Source: Fidelibacterota bacterium
Lineage (GTDB): Bacteria > Marinisomatota > Marinisomatia > Marinisomatales > UBA1611
Direction of reading: 5' to 3'
Assembly (NCBI GenBank): GCA_002718285.1
Contig: PBAR01000020.1
Coordinates: 36,165 to 70,849, forward strand
Length of the DNA stretch: 34,685 nt
The position numbers and the translations under genes were made by a program. How positions within the stretch are numbered: the stretch's first letter is position 1; the number at the start of each line of letters is the position of its first letter. Positions 24,936 to 34,040 of the stretch are shown piece after piece. Under the pieces are notes generated by a model. It did no database searches. It worked only from the letters and a program-made list of their open reading frames with translations, and had not been told where the DNA came from.

Positions 24936-26270
24936 TTGTTCTCAGCATTAAAGATAATAAAGCCATTATGGTATTTCCACCTACCCAATGGAGATCAGTA
25001 TTTCTGGCCTGAACCAAATTTTTCAAATACCCCATATGTTTTAGATCAAAGATATGATTCATTAAATAGTGCAATATTGGAAAATAGTTTTCTACTTCTT
25101 ATGAATGGATGGCTTCCTAAAGGAAAAAATGTTAATTATTTACCTCTGTCAAATATTAATTACAAACCAAACTTAAATGATGAGTTTAGATTTATACGAA
25201 AAAATTTTAATATAGGTTGGATTTTTATTTATTTTTTATTTTGTATATTCAAACTGGAGAACCCAATCCAAGTTTTTCGTGGATTCTTCAAAACAATTGG
25301 AGTAAAACGTAACCCTATTTTTTCTAATCCAATTGGCATAAGAAAAATACCTATTTCAGATGGTTTAAATCTTATAAAAAAAAATACAATAGTTAGAGTT
25401 ATTATTCCCACTTATAATCGCTACGATACACTGAGTAATATATTGAATGATCTGGAAAAACAAGATTACCGTTTATTTTTAATAACAGTAATCGACCAAT
25501 CAGTTGATTATAATGAAAATTTCTATGATCAATTCGATTTAAAAATTGATATTATTAGGCAAAGAAAACCAGGTTTATGGAAGGCTAGAAATCAAGCGAT
25601 CCTTAAATCAAAAGAAGAATTTATTGCATTACTGGATGATGATTCACGTATTGAACCAAATTGGATGCGTAATCATTTAGTATGTCTTGAATATTTTAGT
25701 GCTGATATTTCTGCTGGTGTATCTATTTCCGCTCATGGTGCAAAGGTTCCCGAAAACTATTCTTTTTACCGCCTTTCTGATCAGATAGATACTGGTAACG
25801 CAGTTTTGCGTAGATCGGTTTTTGAAAATTGCGGGATATTTGATGAAAAATTTGAAGGAATGCGTATGGGCGATGGGGAATTTGGTCTTAGATCTCATAG
25901 GCTCGGTTTTTTATCTATTTCTAACCCAAAAGCGTGTAGATTACATTTAAAATCTCCCAGAGGTGGACTTCACGAAATTGGCTCATGGGATTCATTTAGA
26001 CCTACTAGTTATTTTAGACCAAGACCCTTGCCAAGTGTACTTTATTTTTCTCGCTTATATTTCGGAGACCAAAGAGCAATGAAATATCTATTTATTTATA
26101 TTCCTTTTTCATTTACTAGTTATAATTATAAAGGAAGAATAATTCCATCGATTGCAAGTTTTTTTATTTTTATAATTATTTTTCCAATAGTGATTTTTTC
26201 TGTTTTTATTTCTTGGAAGCGATCAAGTGAAATGTTGAAATCTGGTCCTATAATTCCAAAACTTGTTTAA
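24936..26270 (+). CDS. Glycosyltransferase family 2 with N-terminal extension and C-terminal membrane helix
   Basis: The 444-residue product has a GT2 domain from about residue 150: VRVIIPTYNRYDTL, KPGLWKARNQAI, ALLDDDSRIEPNW with Asp234-236 at the metal site, and MRMGDGEFGLRSHRLG as the acceptor-side segment. Two parts are unusual. Before it lies a 145-residue extension with no motif I recognise (LWYFHLPNGDQYFWPEPNF near its start). After it, a hydrophobic stretch at about 402-427 is a probable membrane helix with a short basic tail. The start is TTG 24936, 12 nt after the FkbM stop. The extension belongs to the same open frame with no disruption. Its 3' end overlaps the next GT4 gene by 8 nt. 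Confidence 0.85.
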   Translation: MFSALKIIKPLWYFHLPNGDQYFWPEPNFSNTPYVLDQRYDSLNSAILENSFLLLMNGWLPKGKNVNYLPLSNINYKPNLNDEFRFIRKNFNIGWIFIYFLFCIFKLENPIQVFRGFFKTIGVKRNPIFSNPIGIRKIPISDGLNLIKKNTIVRVIIPTYNRYDTLSNILNDLEKQDYRLFLITVIDQSVDYNENFYDQFDLKIDIIRQRKPGLWKARNQAILKSKEEFIALLDDDSRIEPNWMRNHLVCLEYFSADISAGVSISAHGAKVPENYSFYRLSDQIDTGNAVLRRSVFENCGIFDEKFEGMRMGDGEFGLRSHRLGFLSISNPKACRLHLKSPRGGLHEIGSWDSFRPTSYFRPRPLPSVLYFSRLYFGDQRAMKYLFIYIPFSFTSYNYKGRIIPSIASFFIFIIIFPIVIFSVFISWKRSSEMLKSGPIIPKLV

Positions 26271-27366
26271 TATAGTTCTTTTAACATCTGAATTTCCTCC
26301 TGGCCCAGGAGGAATAGGAAACCATGCATATTATCTTGCAATGAATTTGCATTCAAATCCACTATATAACGTTAAGGTAATTACTCTTTCTAGATGTTCA
26401 GATGATTATTTATTTGATAATAGAATAAGCTTTGAAATCGAGAGAGTGAATAATCATAATAAAATTTCTAGTTTATTTTCGGGGCTTATTAAAATTATCA
26501 GAACATTATTGAATAAAAAATATAGTATAATTATTTGTTCAGGCAGTTGGGCATTGATTCAAATTAGCTTGATAAAGCCAATTTTCTCATCAGTTAAATT
26601 GATCAATTTGGCCCATGGATTAGATATAAATCCTGTAAAAAATTATAAAAGATTCTTTGTAAATATTGCGATGCAGTATAGTGACCATATTATCGCAGTT
26701 TCAAATTATACTGCATCTTACCTAAAACAAAAATTTTTATTTAAAACATCAATCATAAATAATGGATTTAATCCATTTAGGTTAAAGGATAGAAAGTCAA
26801 AATTTTATCATCTAGAGGGAAACCCGAGGTTTATCACTGTTGGATCAATAAGTAAAAGAAAAGGTCAGGAAAATGTAATCCGATCCCTGAAATTAATTAA
26901 ACAAAAATACCCTAATTGTACTTATAATATTGTAGGAAATAGAACAAAAGGGTACGATATAAATCAGTTTATCCCAGATAATCTTATGACTTCTGTAAAA
27001 ATTTATAATCAAATAAGAGATCAAGATCTGGGTGAGATATTAAAACAAGCAGATATTTTTTTAATTTTAAGCCAGGATGATGAATATGGAGATTTTGAAG
27101 GATTTGGAATTGCAGTTCTTGAGGCAAATTATTTTGGAATACCTGCTATTGGTTCATTACAAAGTGGTTTATCAGATTCAATTAAACATGGTTATAGCGG
27201 AATATTAGTAAATCCTTTCCTAGATGGTGATATTGTTAATGCAATTGAAAAAATCTTATCTAATAAGGAAAAATACTCGATAAATGCAAAAGAATGGTCT
27301 AAAAAATTTTTTTGGGACAAAAAAATTCTAGAATATGAATCAATCATTAATTCATTAATGAGATAA
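26263..27366 (+). CDS. Glycosyltransferase family 4
   Basis: This 367-residue GT4 opens with NIVLLTSEFPPGPGGIGNHA, the glycine-rich acceptor/donor loop of this family. LAHGLDINPVKNY and HIIAVSNYTASYL follow, and the donor domain starts ITVGSISKRKGQENVI. The signature EGFGIAVLE gives Glu279-x7-Glu287, with GIPAIGSLQSGLSDS behind it. It starts with TTG at 26263, inside the end of the GT2 gene; the first Met in frame is about residue 30, which would remove the glycine-rich loop. A full asparagine-synthase gene follows after 6 nt. Specificity unknown. Confidence 0.92.
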   Translation: MFNIVLLTSEFPPGPGGIGNHAYYLAMNLHSNPLYNVKVITLSRCSDDYLFDNRISFEIERVNNHNKISSLFSGLIKIIRTLLNKKYSIIICSGSWALIQISLIKPIFSSVKLINLAHGLDINPVKNYKRFFVNIAMQYSDHIIAVSNYTASYLKQKFLFKTSIINNGFNPFRLKDRKSKFYHLEGNPRFITVGSISKRKGQENVIRSLKLIKQKYPNCTYNIVGNRTKGYDINQFIPDNLMTSVKIYNQIRDQDLGEILKQADIFLILSQDDEYGDFEGFGIAVLEANYFGIPAIGSLQSGLSDSIKHGYSGILVNPFLDGDIVNAIEKILSNKEKYSINAKEWSKKFFWDKKILEYESIINSLMR

Positions 27367-27372
27367 ATAATT

Positions 27373-29214
27373 ATGTGTGGAATACTTTTAATAAATGATA
27401 AGAGTTTGATTGAAAAATCTGCAAACAAAGCACTGAAAACGATGAATCATCGTGGTCCTGATTATACTGGAATTATTATAAAAGAAAATATGTTTATTGG
27501 ACATAACAGACTAAGTATAATTGATTTAAGTACATTTGGAAATCAACCTATGGTATCTTCTGATGGAGATGTAACAATTATTCATAATGGAGAAATATAT
27601 AATTATAATGAGCTAAAGAGTCCAATGAAAAAGTTTTATACCTTTAATTCTGGAACAGATACTGAATTAATAATGTCTGGATATATTTTAGAAGGAATTG
27701 ATTTTTTTAAGAAACTTCGAGGTATGTATGCATTTATAATTATAGATGAAAGAAAGAATCAAAAAAAAATCATTACTGCTAGGGATGCTTTTGGGATAAA
27801 GCCATTATATATTTTCCAAAAAGGAGAATTATTACTAGTTGCCAGTGAAATGAAAGCTATACTATCCTATTTAGATTGTAAACAATCTATAGATAAAATA
27901 ATGTTGCTTCATTATTTTATGCAGGGTTATTGTTCAGAGCCTCGTACTATATATAAAAATATTAGGGCTCAGGAGCCTGGCAGGGTCGAAATATTTAATC
28001 TTATTAAAGATAGCCATAAGATTATTAATCTAAGAATTATTAATTGGAATTTAAAACCTAGAAAATATGATAAAATTGAACTTCAGTTTTACCTAAAGCA
28101 GGCAATTGATAGAAATTTAGTTTCAGATGTTCCATTAAAAATTGGATTAAGTTCAGGAATTGACTCTTCTCTTATTTTTGCTCTTGCCGATAATGATTTA
28201 TATGATAGCGGATTAACAGTGAAAATGAAAAATCCAGTATTTGACGAGAGTGATATTGCATTGGAATACTCTAAGATTTTAAGAAAAAATACCATTGTAG
28301 TAGAAATGGATAATAATCTTAATCTGGAAACTATTAATAAATTAATATCACATTTTGATCAGCCATTCGGAGACAGTTCAATCATACCATGTTATTTTCT
28401 AAGCAATGCTTGTAAAAAATTATCAACAAAAGTCTTATTAGGTGGAGATGGAGGAGATGAACAATTCTATGGATACGATTCAATGCATTTGTTACACGTT
28501 ATAAATTCATATAAGATTATTAAACGTTCGCTTTATATGACATTGGGTTTATTGTCAAGATTGATTAAAAATAGAAGATTGAAAAAGATGTATCTTTTTT
28601 CTGGAGATCTGAATGATTCATTTTATTTCAGAAACGCCTGGATACTTTCTGATGGATTATCCAAAGAAATAAAATCTGAATCATTAATAAAAAGTATTGG
28701 ATATAAATGGGATATAGATTTAGAAAAAACATTCAATTTAGATAATTTGATTATTAACCAAATTACTAGAACAAATTTAATTAGTGATTATTTAAGAAAA
28801 ACAGATATGATGTCAATGTATAATAGTGTTGAATATAGAGTACCATTTTTAGATGAAGACTTATTTAATTATTCTCTAACTATTCCAAAAACAGAAAAGT
28901 ATGTAAATAGGAAAGGAAAGATTCCTTTACGAAATATGCATAAAAATTATTATGATGGTTATGGTAGCCAACAATCAAAAAAAGGTTTTTCTATTCCTTA
29001 TAGTGAATATTTAACTACTTCAGAAAAGAAAAAGATGAATAATACAATATCAAATTTCATGAAAATTATCGGAAAAAATTATCTTAATGATCAATATATA
29101 GAAAATCTGTGTGATAATTTTATTAATATTAATAGTATAAAATATGGGGTCGAACATTCTATGCTCCAACGTTATTTTATAGTTTATTCTGCTGCCAGAT
29201 ATTTAACAAAATAA
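27373..29214 (+). CDS. Asparagine synthase (glutamine-hydrolysing) homologue, full length, second copy
   Basis: The 613-residue product has both domains of class-B asparagine synthetases. The glutaminase begins MCGILLIND (Cys2) with MNHRGPDYTG, HNGEIYNY and SGTDTELIMSG. The synthetase PP-loop reads SSGIDS at 260-265, a Ser for Gly change at the second position compared with SGGIDS in the copy at 12640; SSGIDS also occurs in other family members. LLGGDGGDEQFYGYDS and the C-terminal VEYRVPFLDED and KKGFSIPY are conserved. As for the other copy, amide formation on a glycan carboxylate is more likely in this context than asparagine supply. It lies between two GT4 genes with 6-nt gaps on both sides. 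Confidence 0.92.
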   Translation: MCGILLINDKSLIEKSANKALKTMNHRGPDYTGIIIKENMFIGHNRLSIIDLSTFGNQPMVSSDGDVTIIHNGEIYNYNELKSPMKKFYTFNSGTDTELIMSGYILEGIDFFKKLRGMYAFIIIDERKNQKKIITARDAFGIKPLYIFQKGELLLVASEMKAILSYLDCKQSIDKIMLLHYFMQGYCSEPRTIYKNIRAQEPGRVEIFNLIKDSHKIINLRIINWNLKPRKYDKIELQFYLKQAIDRNLVSDVPLKIGLSSGIDSSLIFALADNDLYDSGLTVKMKNPVFDESDIALEYSKILRKNTIVVEMDNNLNLETINKLISHFDQPFGDSSIIPCYFLSNACKKLSTKVLLGGDGGDEQFYGYDSMHLLHVINSYKIIKRSLYMTLGLLSRLIKNRRLKKMYLFSGDLNDSFYFRNAWILSDGLSKEIKSESLIKSIGYKWDIDLEKTFNLDNLIINQITRTNLISDYLRKTDMMSMYNSVEYRVPFLDEDLFNYSLTIPKTEKYVNRKGKIPLRNMHKNYYDGYGSQQSKKGFSIPYSEYLTTSEKKKMNNTISNFMKIIGKNYLNDQYIENLCDNFININSIKYGVEHSMLQRYFIVYSAARYLTK

Positions 29215-29220
29215 TAATTA

Positions 29221-30378
29221 TTGGATAATCTGAAATATAAAACCAAAAGCATTTGTACAATTGTATCTCATACTGATCACTATATTAATAAAAACGGGAT
29301 GGTTGTCGGCTTTGGGCCAACTATTGAGGAGATAGATTATTTATCATCAATCTTCTCTATCGTTTACCATTGTGCACCTCTGAATAAGAATAAAGCTAAC
29401 GCTTCGTTAATAGAATATAAAAGCAAGAATGTGAGGTTTAAACCTTTAATCTCTGGAGGAGGTTCTACATTAACAAAAAAGTTGAGACATATAAAATATT
29501 ATTTTTCAAATTTTAGAATAATTAAATCCTGCTTAAAAAAGTCAAACATTCTGCATTTTCGTGCACCTACTGGTATTGGAATATTATTTTTGCCGTGGGT
29601 TTTATTTTTTTGGAAAAGGGGTATATGGATTAAATATGCAGGATCGTGGATAGATAATTCAGTACCGTTGACATATAGATTCCAGCGTTGGTTGCTTAAA
29701 AGATTTCCAAAACGAGCTATTATTACAATAAATGGTAATTTTGAATGTCATAGAGGGAATTTTGTTAGTTTATTTAATCCTTGTTTTAGTATTAGCACCT
29801 TCAAATTAGCTACAGATATTGCCAAGACTAAAACTTTTAATGGAAAATTAAATTTGTTATTTGTCGGGCGCTTGGAGAAAGAGAAAGGGTTGGATGACTT
29901 ACTGTCTATAATCGAAGAAATAGGAGAATCTAACGAAATAAATTCATTGACAGTTATTGGAGAATCAAAGACATTATCAAAATATAAAAACTGGGCGGAT
30001 AAATTACCTTTAATAATAACTTTTCCTGGGATTTTGTCTAGATCTGAAGTATTTAAATATTACGAAAAATCCCATATTATTATTTTGCTTTCTAAAACTG
30101 AGGGGTTCCCCAAAGTAATAATTGAAGCTGGAGCTTTTGGTTGTGTGGCTATTACTTCAGATTTGCCTCAGATTAAGGAAACTATAAAACATGAGTATAA
30201 TGGATTTATTTTAAAATCAGAAGCTGGATTAAAACAATATCTCAATTTTCAAAGCATTTTAAATAATAGGGAAAAACTAAAATTATGTTCAAAAAATATT
30301 AATATAGTTGCTCAAAATTTCACCTTTGAAAAGTATATATCAAAATTAAAGAATGCCTTTTTACATAAGATACCTTAA
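29221..30378 (+). CDS. Glycosyltransferase family 4
   Basis: This 385-residue protein has a GT4 donor domain: NLLFVGRLEKEKGLDDLL, then TFPGILSRSEVFKYYEKS and EGFPKVIIE giving Glu294-x7-Glu302, and FGCVAITSDLPQIKET. The N-terminal half is less typical: NGMVVGFGPTIEEIDYLSS may supply the acceptor loop, followed by HFRAPTGIGILFLPW and WIKYAGSW. The start is TTG at 29221, 6 nt after the asparagine-synthase stop; the next Met is around residue 27. Its last 26 nt overlap the polymerase-like gene. Donor and acceptor unknown. Confidence 0.88.
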   Translation: MDNLKYKTKSICTIVSHTDHYINKNGMVVGFGPTIEEIDYLSSIFSIVYHCAPLNKNKANASLIEYKSKNVRFKPLISGGGSTLTKKLRHIKYYFSNFRIIKSCLKKSNILHFRAPTGIGILFLPWVLFFWKRGIWIKYAGSWIDNSVPLTYRFQRWLLKRFPKRAIITINGNFECHRGNFVSLFNPCFSISTFKLATDIAKTKTFNGKLNLLFVGRLEKEKGLDDLLSIIEEIGESNEINSLTVIGESKTLSKYKNWADKLPLIITFPGILSRSEVFKYYEKSHIIILLSKTEGFPKVIIEAGAFGCVAITSDLPQIKETIKHEYNGFILKSEAGLKQYLNFQSILNNREKLKLCSKNINIVAQNFTFEKYISKLKNAFLHKIP

Positions 30379-31705
30379 TAATAGAAAAAGACTTCTATTA
30401 CTTATTCATATTTTTATGGCTTATGTGTCATCTGAATATTCTGGGTATTCCACCTTTTGGGGTTGGTCTGTGGTCGTTTCTGGGGTTTACTATATAATCA
30501 AATATAGAAACCAATATAATGAGGTAGGAATTTTTTCATCTTACATAGTTGGTTTGGAAATTATATTAAGAATGACAAAAGCAGAATTATTTTGGGAATT
30601 TGGTAAATATGGACTATTAATATTTTTATTACTTGGGTTGCTAATAGATAATATAAAAAGGCATAGAACATCTGCATTTATTCTCATTTACTTTTTTTCA
30701 CTTTTACCATCTATATTATTGGTTCCATTTGAAAGTTTTAATATATGGAGACAGTTTATTTCATTTAATCTTTCTGGCCCATTAACTCTTTTCATTTCTT
30801 TCCTTTATTTTCGGAATAGAATAATGAAGGATAAAGAGGTTTTAAATATGTTTTGTTCAATTTTATTGCCTCTTATATCAATGAGCGTAATTTTGATTAT
30901 CAGAGTTCCTTCAATTGATAGTGTTGTATTTGGAAGTGAAGCTAATTTTCAAATGAGTGGAGGTTATGGTCCCAATCAAGTTTCATCTGCTCTTGGTCTA
31001 GCAATTGCGATAATATCACTTTCAAAAATTCTTGGGTATACTATTTTCATAAATAACAGATATGATTATTTAATTCTATCTATATGTTCTATACAGGCAT
31101 ATTTAACTTTTGCTAGAGGAGGAGTACTTACTGCGATATTGGCTATTTTCACTTCCTGGGTTATTTCGATAGGATATAACAATTCTGGATACTCGCGCAA
31201 AGGTAAAATTGCATATGTGCTTATTATTCTAATTGTACTTTGGAATGTTGCGACTGATTTTACAGCAGGGATGGTGGAAAAACGTTATTTATCAATCTTT
31301 GAAATAAATGAAAGAGGGGATTTAGTATCTGGTACAGGCCGTTTACTTATTATGGCTCTTGATTTGGAGATATTCTCAGATAACATACTTGCAGGAGTAG
31401 GACCTGGGATTTCCGCTGCAATGAGGGAAAGTTATGGCTATGGTAGAATTGTAGCTGCTCACAGCGAATTTACACGTGTTTTAGCTGAACATGGGATTTT
31501 AGGTTTAATTGGATTATTATCATTATTTATACTATCAATAAGGGAATTTTTTAGACATAATAAAAATGAAAAATGTATTCTATCCTGCTTTACAACTATA
31601 GCAATACTTACAATGTTGCACTCTGCTATGCGATTGGCGATGCCAGGATTTATATTCGGGTTAGGCTTTATAAGATTATCTAGTTTTGATAAAAATTTAG
31701 AATAA
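30353..31705 (+). CDS. Wzy/O-antigen-ligase-like polytopic membrane protein
   Basis: The 450-residue product is very hydrophobic, with about ten or more membrane segments. A large loop near the C terminus carries GTGRLLIMALDLEIF, AGVGPGIS and AAHSEFTRVLAEHGILGLIG, which is the Wzy_C pattern (conserved His, Glu and the GxxGL turn before a helix). YLTFARGGVLTAILAI is the other conserved segment of the ligase/polymerase superfamily. Family members either polymerise repeat units (Wzy) or attach the glycan to lipid A core (WaaL) in the outer face of the inner membrane. Its place among glycosyltransferases favours polymerase, but sequence alone does not decide. It begins inside the preceding GT4 gene (26-nt overlap). 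Confidence 0.88.
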   Translation: MPFYIRYLNNRKRLLLLIHIFMAYVSSEYSGYSTFWGWSVVVSGVYYIIKYRNQYNEVGIFSSYIVGLEIILRMTKAELFWEFGKYGLLIFLLLGLLIDNIKRHRTSAFILIYFFSLLPSILLVPFESFNIWRQFISFNLSGPLTLFISFLYFRNRIMKDKEVLNMFCSILLPLISMSVILIIRVPSIDSVVFGSEANFQMSGGYGPNQVSSALGLAIAIISLSKILGYTIFINNRYDYLILSICSIQAYLTFARGGVLTAILAIFTSWVISIGYNNSGYSRKGKIAYVLIILIVLWNVATDFTAGMVEKRYLSIFEINERGDLVSGTGRLLIMALDLEIFSDNILAGVGPGISAAMRESYGYGRIVAAHSEFTRVLAEHGILGLIGLLSLFILSIREFFRHNKNEKCILSCFTTIAILTMLHSAMRLAMPGFIFGLGFIRLSSFDKNLE

Positions 31706-31707
31706 TA

Positions 31708-32727
31708 ATGATAATATATTTTGGGAATATATTATCTAAACATGGTTATACACCTACAGCGATGGAAACCATAGTCCCCAAATTGAGTAAATATGTAAAA
31801 ATTTATTCCATTTCCGATAAAAAAAATAAAATAGTGCGATTTTTACACATGAATTATTATTTCTGGAAGAATCGTAATGATGTATCATTGCTATTAATCG
31901 ATGTTTTTAGTACGAAAGCTTTTTTGTTCGCATTTGTCATTGGATTTTATTCTCAGATTTTAGGAATACCTTATATCACAGTAATAAGAGGAGGAAATCT
32001 TAAATATAGGCTGAAAAAAAGTCCAGGGCTTACAAGATTTCTTTTTATAAATGCTGCTGTTAGCATAATCCCTTCTCTATTTTACCAAAAAAGATTTATC
32101 CAAAATAATTTTTCAATAGAGTATATACCCAATTTTATTGAGATTGAAAAATATCAATTTAAACATCGTCTTAAATTGAAGCCTAAACTTTTATGGGTAC
32201 GTTCATTTCATAAAATGTATAATCCTAAAATGGCGATTTATGTATTAAATGGTATTTTAAAAGACTACCCAAATGCTTGTTTAACAATGGTTGGGCCAGA
32301 TAAAGATGGGAGTCAAAAAGCATGTATGGATCTTGCAGAAGAACTGGGAATTAAAAAGCATATATATTTTGCTGGTATATTAACAAAGTCAGAGTGGGTA
32401 TCTATTTCTGAGAAAAGCGATATTTTTATCAATACAACTCACGTTGATAATATGCCCATAAGTATCATTGAATCAATGGCACTTGGATTACCAATTGTTT
32501 CTACAAATGTTGGAGGGATACCATTTTTGATTGAAAATTATCAAAATGGTTTATTAGTAAACGATAACGATATTGATGGAATGATAAAAAATATAAAAAT
32601 CCTTCTTAACAATAATAAGCTTTCGAGCAAATTATCCATTGGCGCTAGGATGGAATCAGAAAAATGCTCATGGGAAAAAATTATTTTGGATTGGAGAAGA
32701 GTACTCAACAAATATTCAAAATCATGA
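31708..32727 (+). CDS. Glycosyltransferase family 4 (DNMPxSIIE variant)
   Basis: This 339-residue GT4 has VIRGGNLKYRLKKSPGL in the N domain, IPNFIEIEKY as linker and LLWVRSFHKMYNPKMAI opening the donor domain. YFAGILTKSEW and DNMPISIIESMALGLPIVS follow. In the usual Glu-x7-Glu site the first residue is Asp247 and the second Glu255, a variant common in a recognised GT4 subgroup, so it does not suggest loss of function. STNVGGIPFLIEN completes the donor site. The ATG lies 2 nt after the polymerase stop, and the stop overlaps the CapK-like start as ATGA. Specificity unknown. Confidence 0.91.
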   Translation: MIIYFGNILSKHGYTPTAMETIVPKLSKYVKIYSISDKKNKIVRFLHMNYYFWKNRNDVSLLLIDVFSTKAFLFAFVIGFYSQILGIPYITVIRGGNLKYRLKKSPGLTRFLFINAAVSIIPSLFYQKRFIQNNFSIEYIPNFIEIEKYQFKHRLKLKPKLLWVRSFHKMYNPKMAIYVLNGILKDYPNACLTMVGPDKDGSQKACMDLAEELGIKKHIYFAGILTKSEWVSISEKSDIFINTTHVDNMPISIIESMALGLPIVSTNVGGIPFLIENYQNGLLVNDNDIDGMIKNIKILLNNNKLSSKLSIGARMESEKCSWEKIILDWRRVLNKYSKS

Positions 32728-34034
32728 TTTGGAAAAATAAAATATGGAAACTAATCGGTTATGATTTGAATGCGGCTAATGCTCAATTAGAAAAAACTAG
32801 ATATTTAAAAAGAAGAGATCTTATGATTTGGCAAAATCAAAAGATTTGGCAAATTTATAATTACCATAAAAAGAATAATTTATTTTATAGTCATAAATGT
32901 AAGGAAGATATTGTAGATTGGGAACATATACCAGTAATGAAGAAATCAGATTTTCAGATTGGTTTAAATAAGATTTTAACTTCTGGATTTCAAAAGGCTA
33001 ACTCTTATATTGCAAATTCTTCAGGTTCATCGGGTCAGCCGTTCTGGTTTGCGAAAAATAAATTTTGTCATGCACTTGCATGGTCCTATTTAATTACTAG
33101 GTATAACTATTTGGGATGTAATTGCAATAATCTAGAGGCTCGTTTTTACGGTTCCATAAAAGATGATATAGGAATAATATTTTTTGAAAAAATTAAAGAT
33201 TTGTTTTTTCAAAGAAAACGTTTCGATGTATTTAATCAATCATCGGAATATTTTAAATCTGTTTTTGATATGTTTTTTAAAAAAAAATTTACATTTGTGT
33301 ATGGATATACCAATAGCATCCTATCTTTTTCAAAGTATATTAATGATTCAAATAACAAGCCATTGAATAAAATATGTCCAAGTTTAAAATTTGTGTTAGT
33401 AACTGCTGAGATGTGTACAGAAGATATACGTAAAGAAATATCATCCAGTTTTGGTGTACCTGTCTATCGAGAATATGGTGCATCTGAAACAAGTATAATA
33501 GCAATTGAAAATAAAAGTTTAGAATGGGAAATAGCAGTTGAGAGATTATTTATTGAGATCGTCAATGATGATAATAGACAGTTACCAAATGGGGAAGTAG
33601 GTAGAATTTTGGTAACTGATTTATTTAATTATGCTATGCCAATAATTCGATACGAGATTGGTGATTTAGGATCCGTCCGTTCTATGGATTTATTTCCATT
33701 TTTGAAATTATCTAAACTTCAGGGGCGAATAAGTGATACGATTTCTCTTCCGAGTGGACGTACTTCTCCAGGATTGGCTTATTACTATATCTCTCGCTCC
33801 ATTATTAAAAAATCAAGTGAAATCAAACAATTTGTAGTAATACAAAAAACTATTAAGGAAATACAATTTAATTATATTAGTTCAAGTCAAATTAGTCCAT
33901 CAGTAAAACAAGATATTATTGCAGCATCTGATCGATATCTTGAACCTGGTCTTGAATACTCATTTGAAAAAGTTAATGTCATCCATCAGCACAAATCTGG
34001 AAAAATACAGCATTTTTTTTCTGAATTAAAATAA
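32724..34034 (+). CDS. CapK/PaaK-like AMP-forming (adenylate) ligase
   Basis: The 436-residue product belongs to the adenylate-forming phenylacetate-CoA-ligase/CapK group. The ATP-binding loop is SSGSSGQP at 99-106. FVYGYTNSILSFSKYI follows, then REYGASE at 250-255 (with Glu255) as the A5-type motif, LVTDLFNYAMPIIRYEIGD and GRISDTISLPSGR. CapK proteins occur in capsule loci but their substrates are largely unknown; activation of a carboxylic acid for transfer onto sugar or lipid is the general idea. An in-frame ATG at 32664 would add twenty residues inside the previous gene; ATG 32724 overlapping the stop as ATGA is preferred. No acyl-carrier protein gene is visible in the window. Confidence 0.88.
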   Translation: MIWKNKIWKLIGYDLNAANAQLEKTRYLKRRDLMIWQNQKIWQIYNYHKKNNLFYSHKCKEDIVDWEHIPVMKKSDFQIGLNKILTSGFQKANSYIANSSGSSGQPFWFAKNKFCHALAWSYLITRYNYLGCNCNNLEARFYGSIKDDIGIIFFEKIKDLFFQRKRFDVFNQSSEYFKSVFDMFFKKKFTFVYGYTNSILSFSKYINDSNNKPLNKICPSLKFVLVTAEMCTEDIRKEISSSFGVPVYREYGASETSIIAIENKSLEWEIAVERLFIEIVNDDNRQLPNGEVGRILVTDLFNYAMPIIRYEIGDLGSVRSMDLFPFLKLSKLQGRISDTISLPSGRTSPGLAYYYISRSIIKKSSEIKQFVVIQKTIKEIQFNYISSSQISPSVKQDIIAASDRYLEPGLEYSFEKVNVIHQHKSGKIQHFFSELK

Positions 34035-34040
34035 ATCCCA

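Noticed and set aside
31708..32727. Possible inactivation of the GT4 because the first Glu of the Glu-x7-Glu pair is Asp247.
   Set aside because: The DNMPxSxIE form is standard in a known GT4 subgroup and the rest of the donor site is intact.
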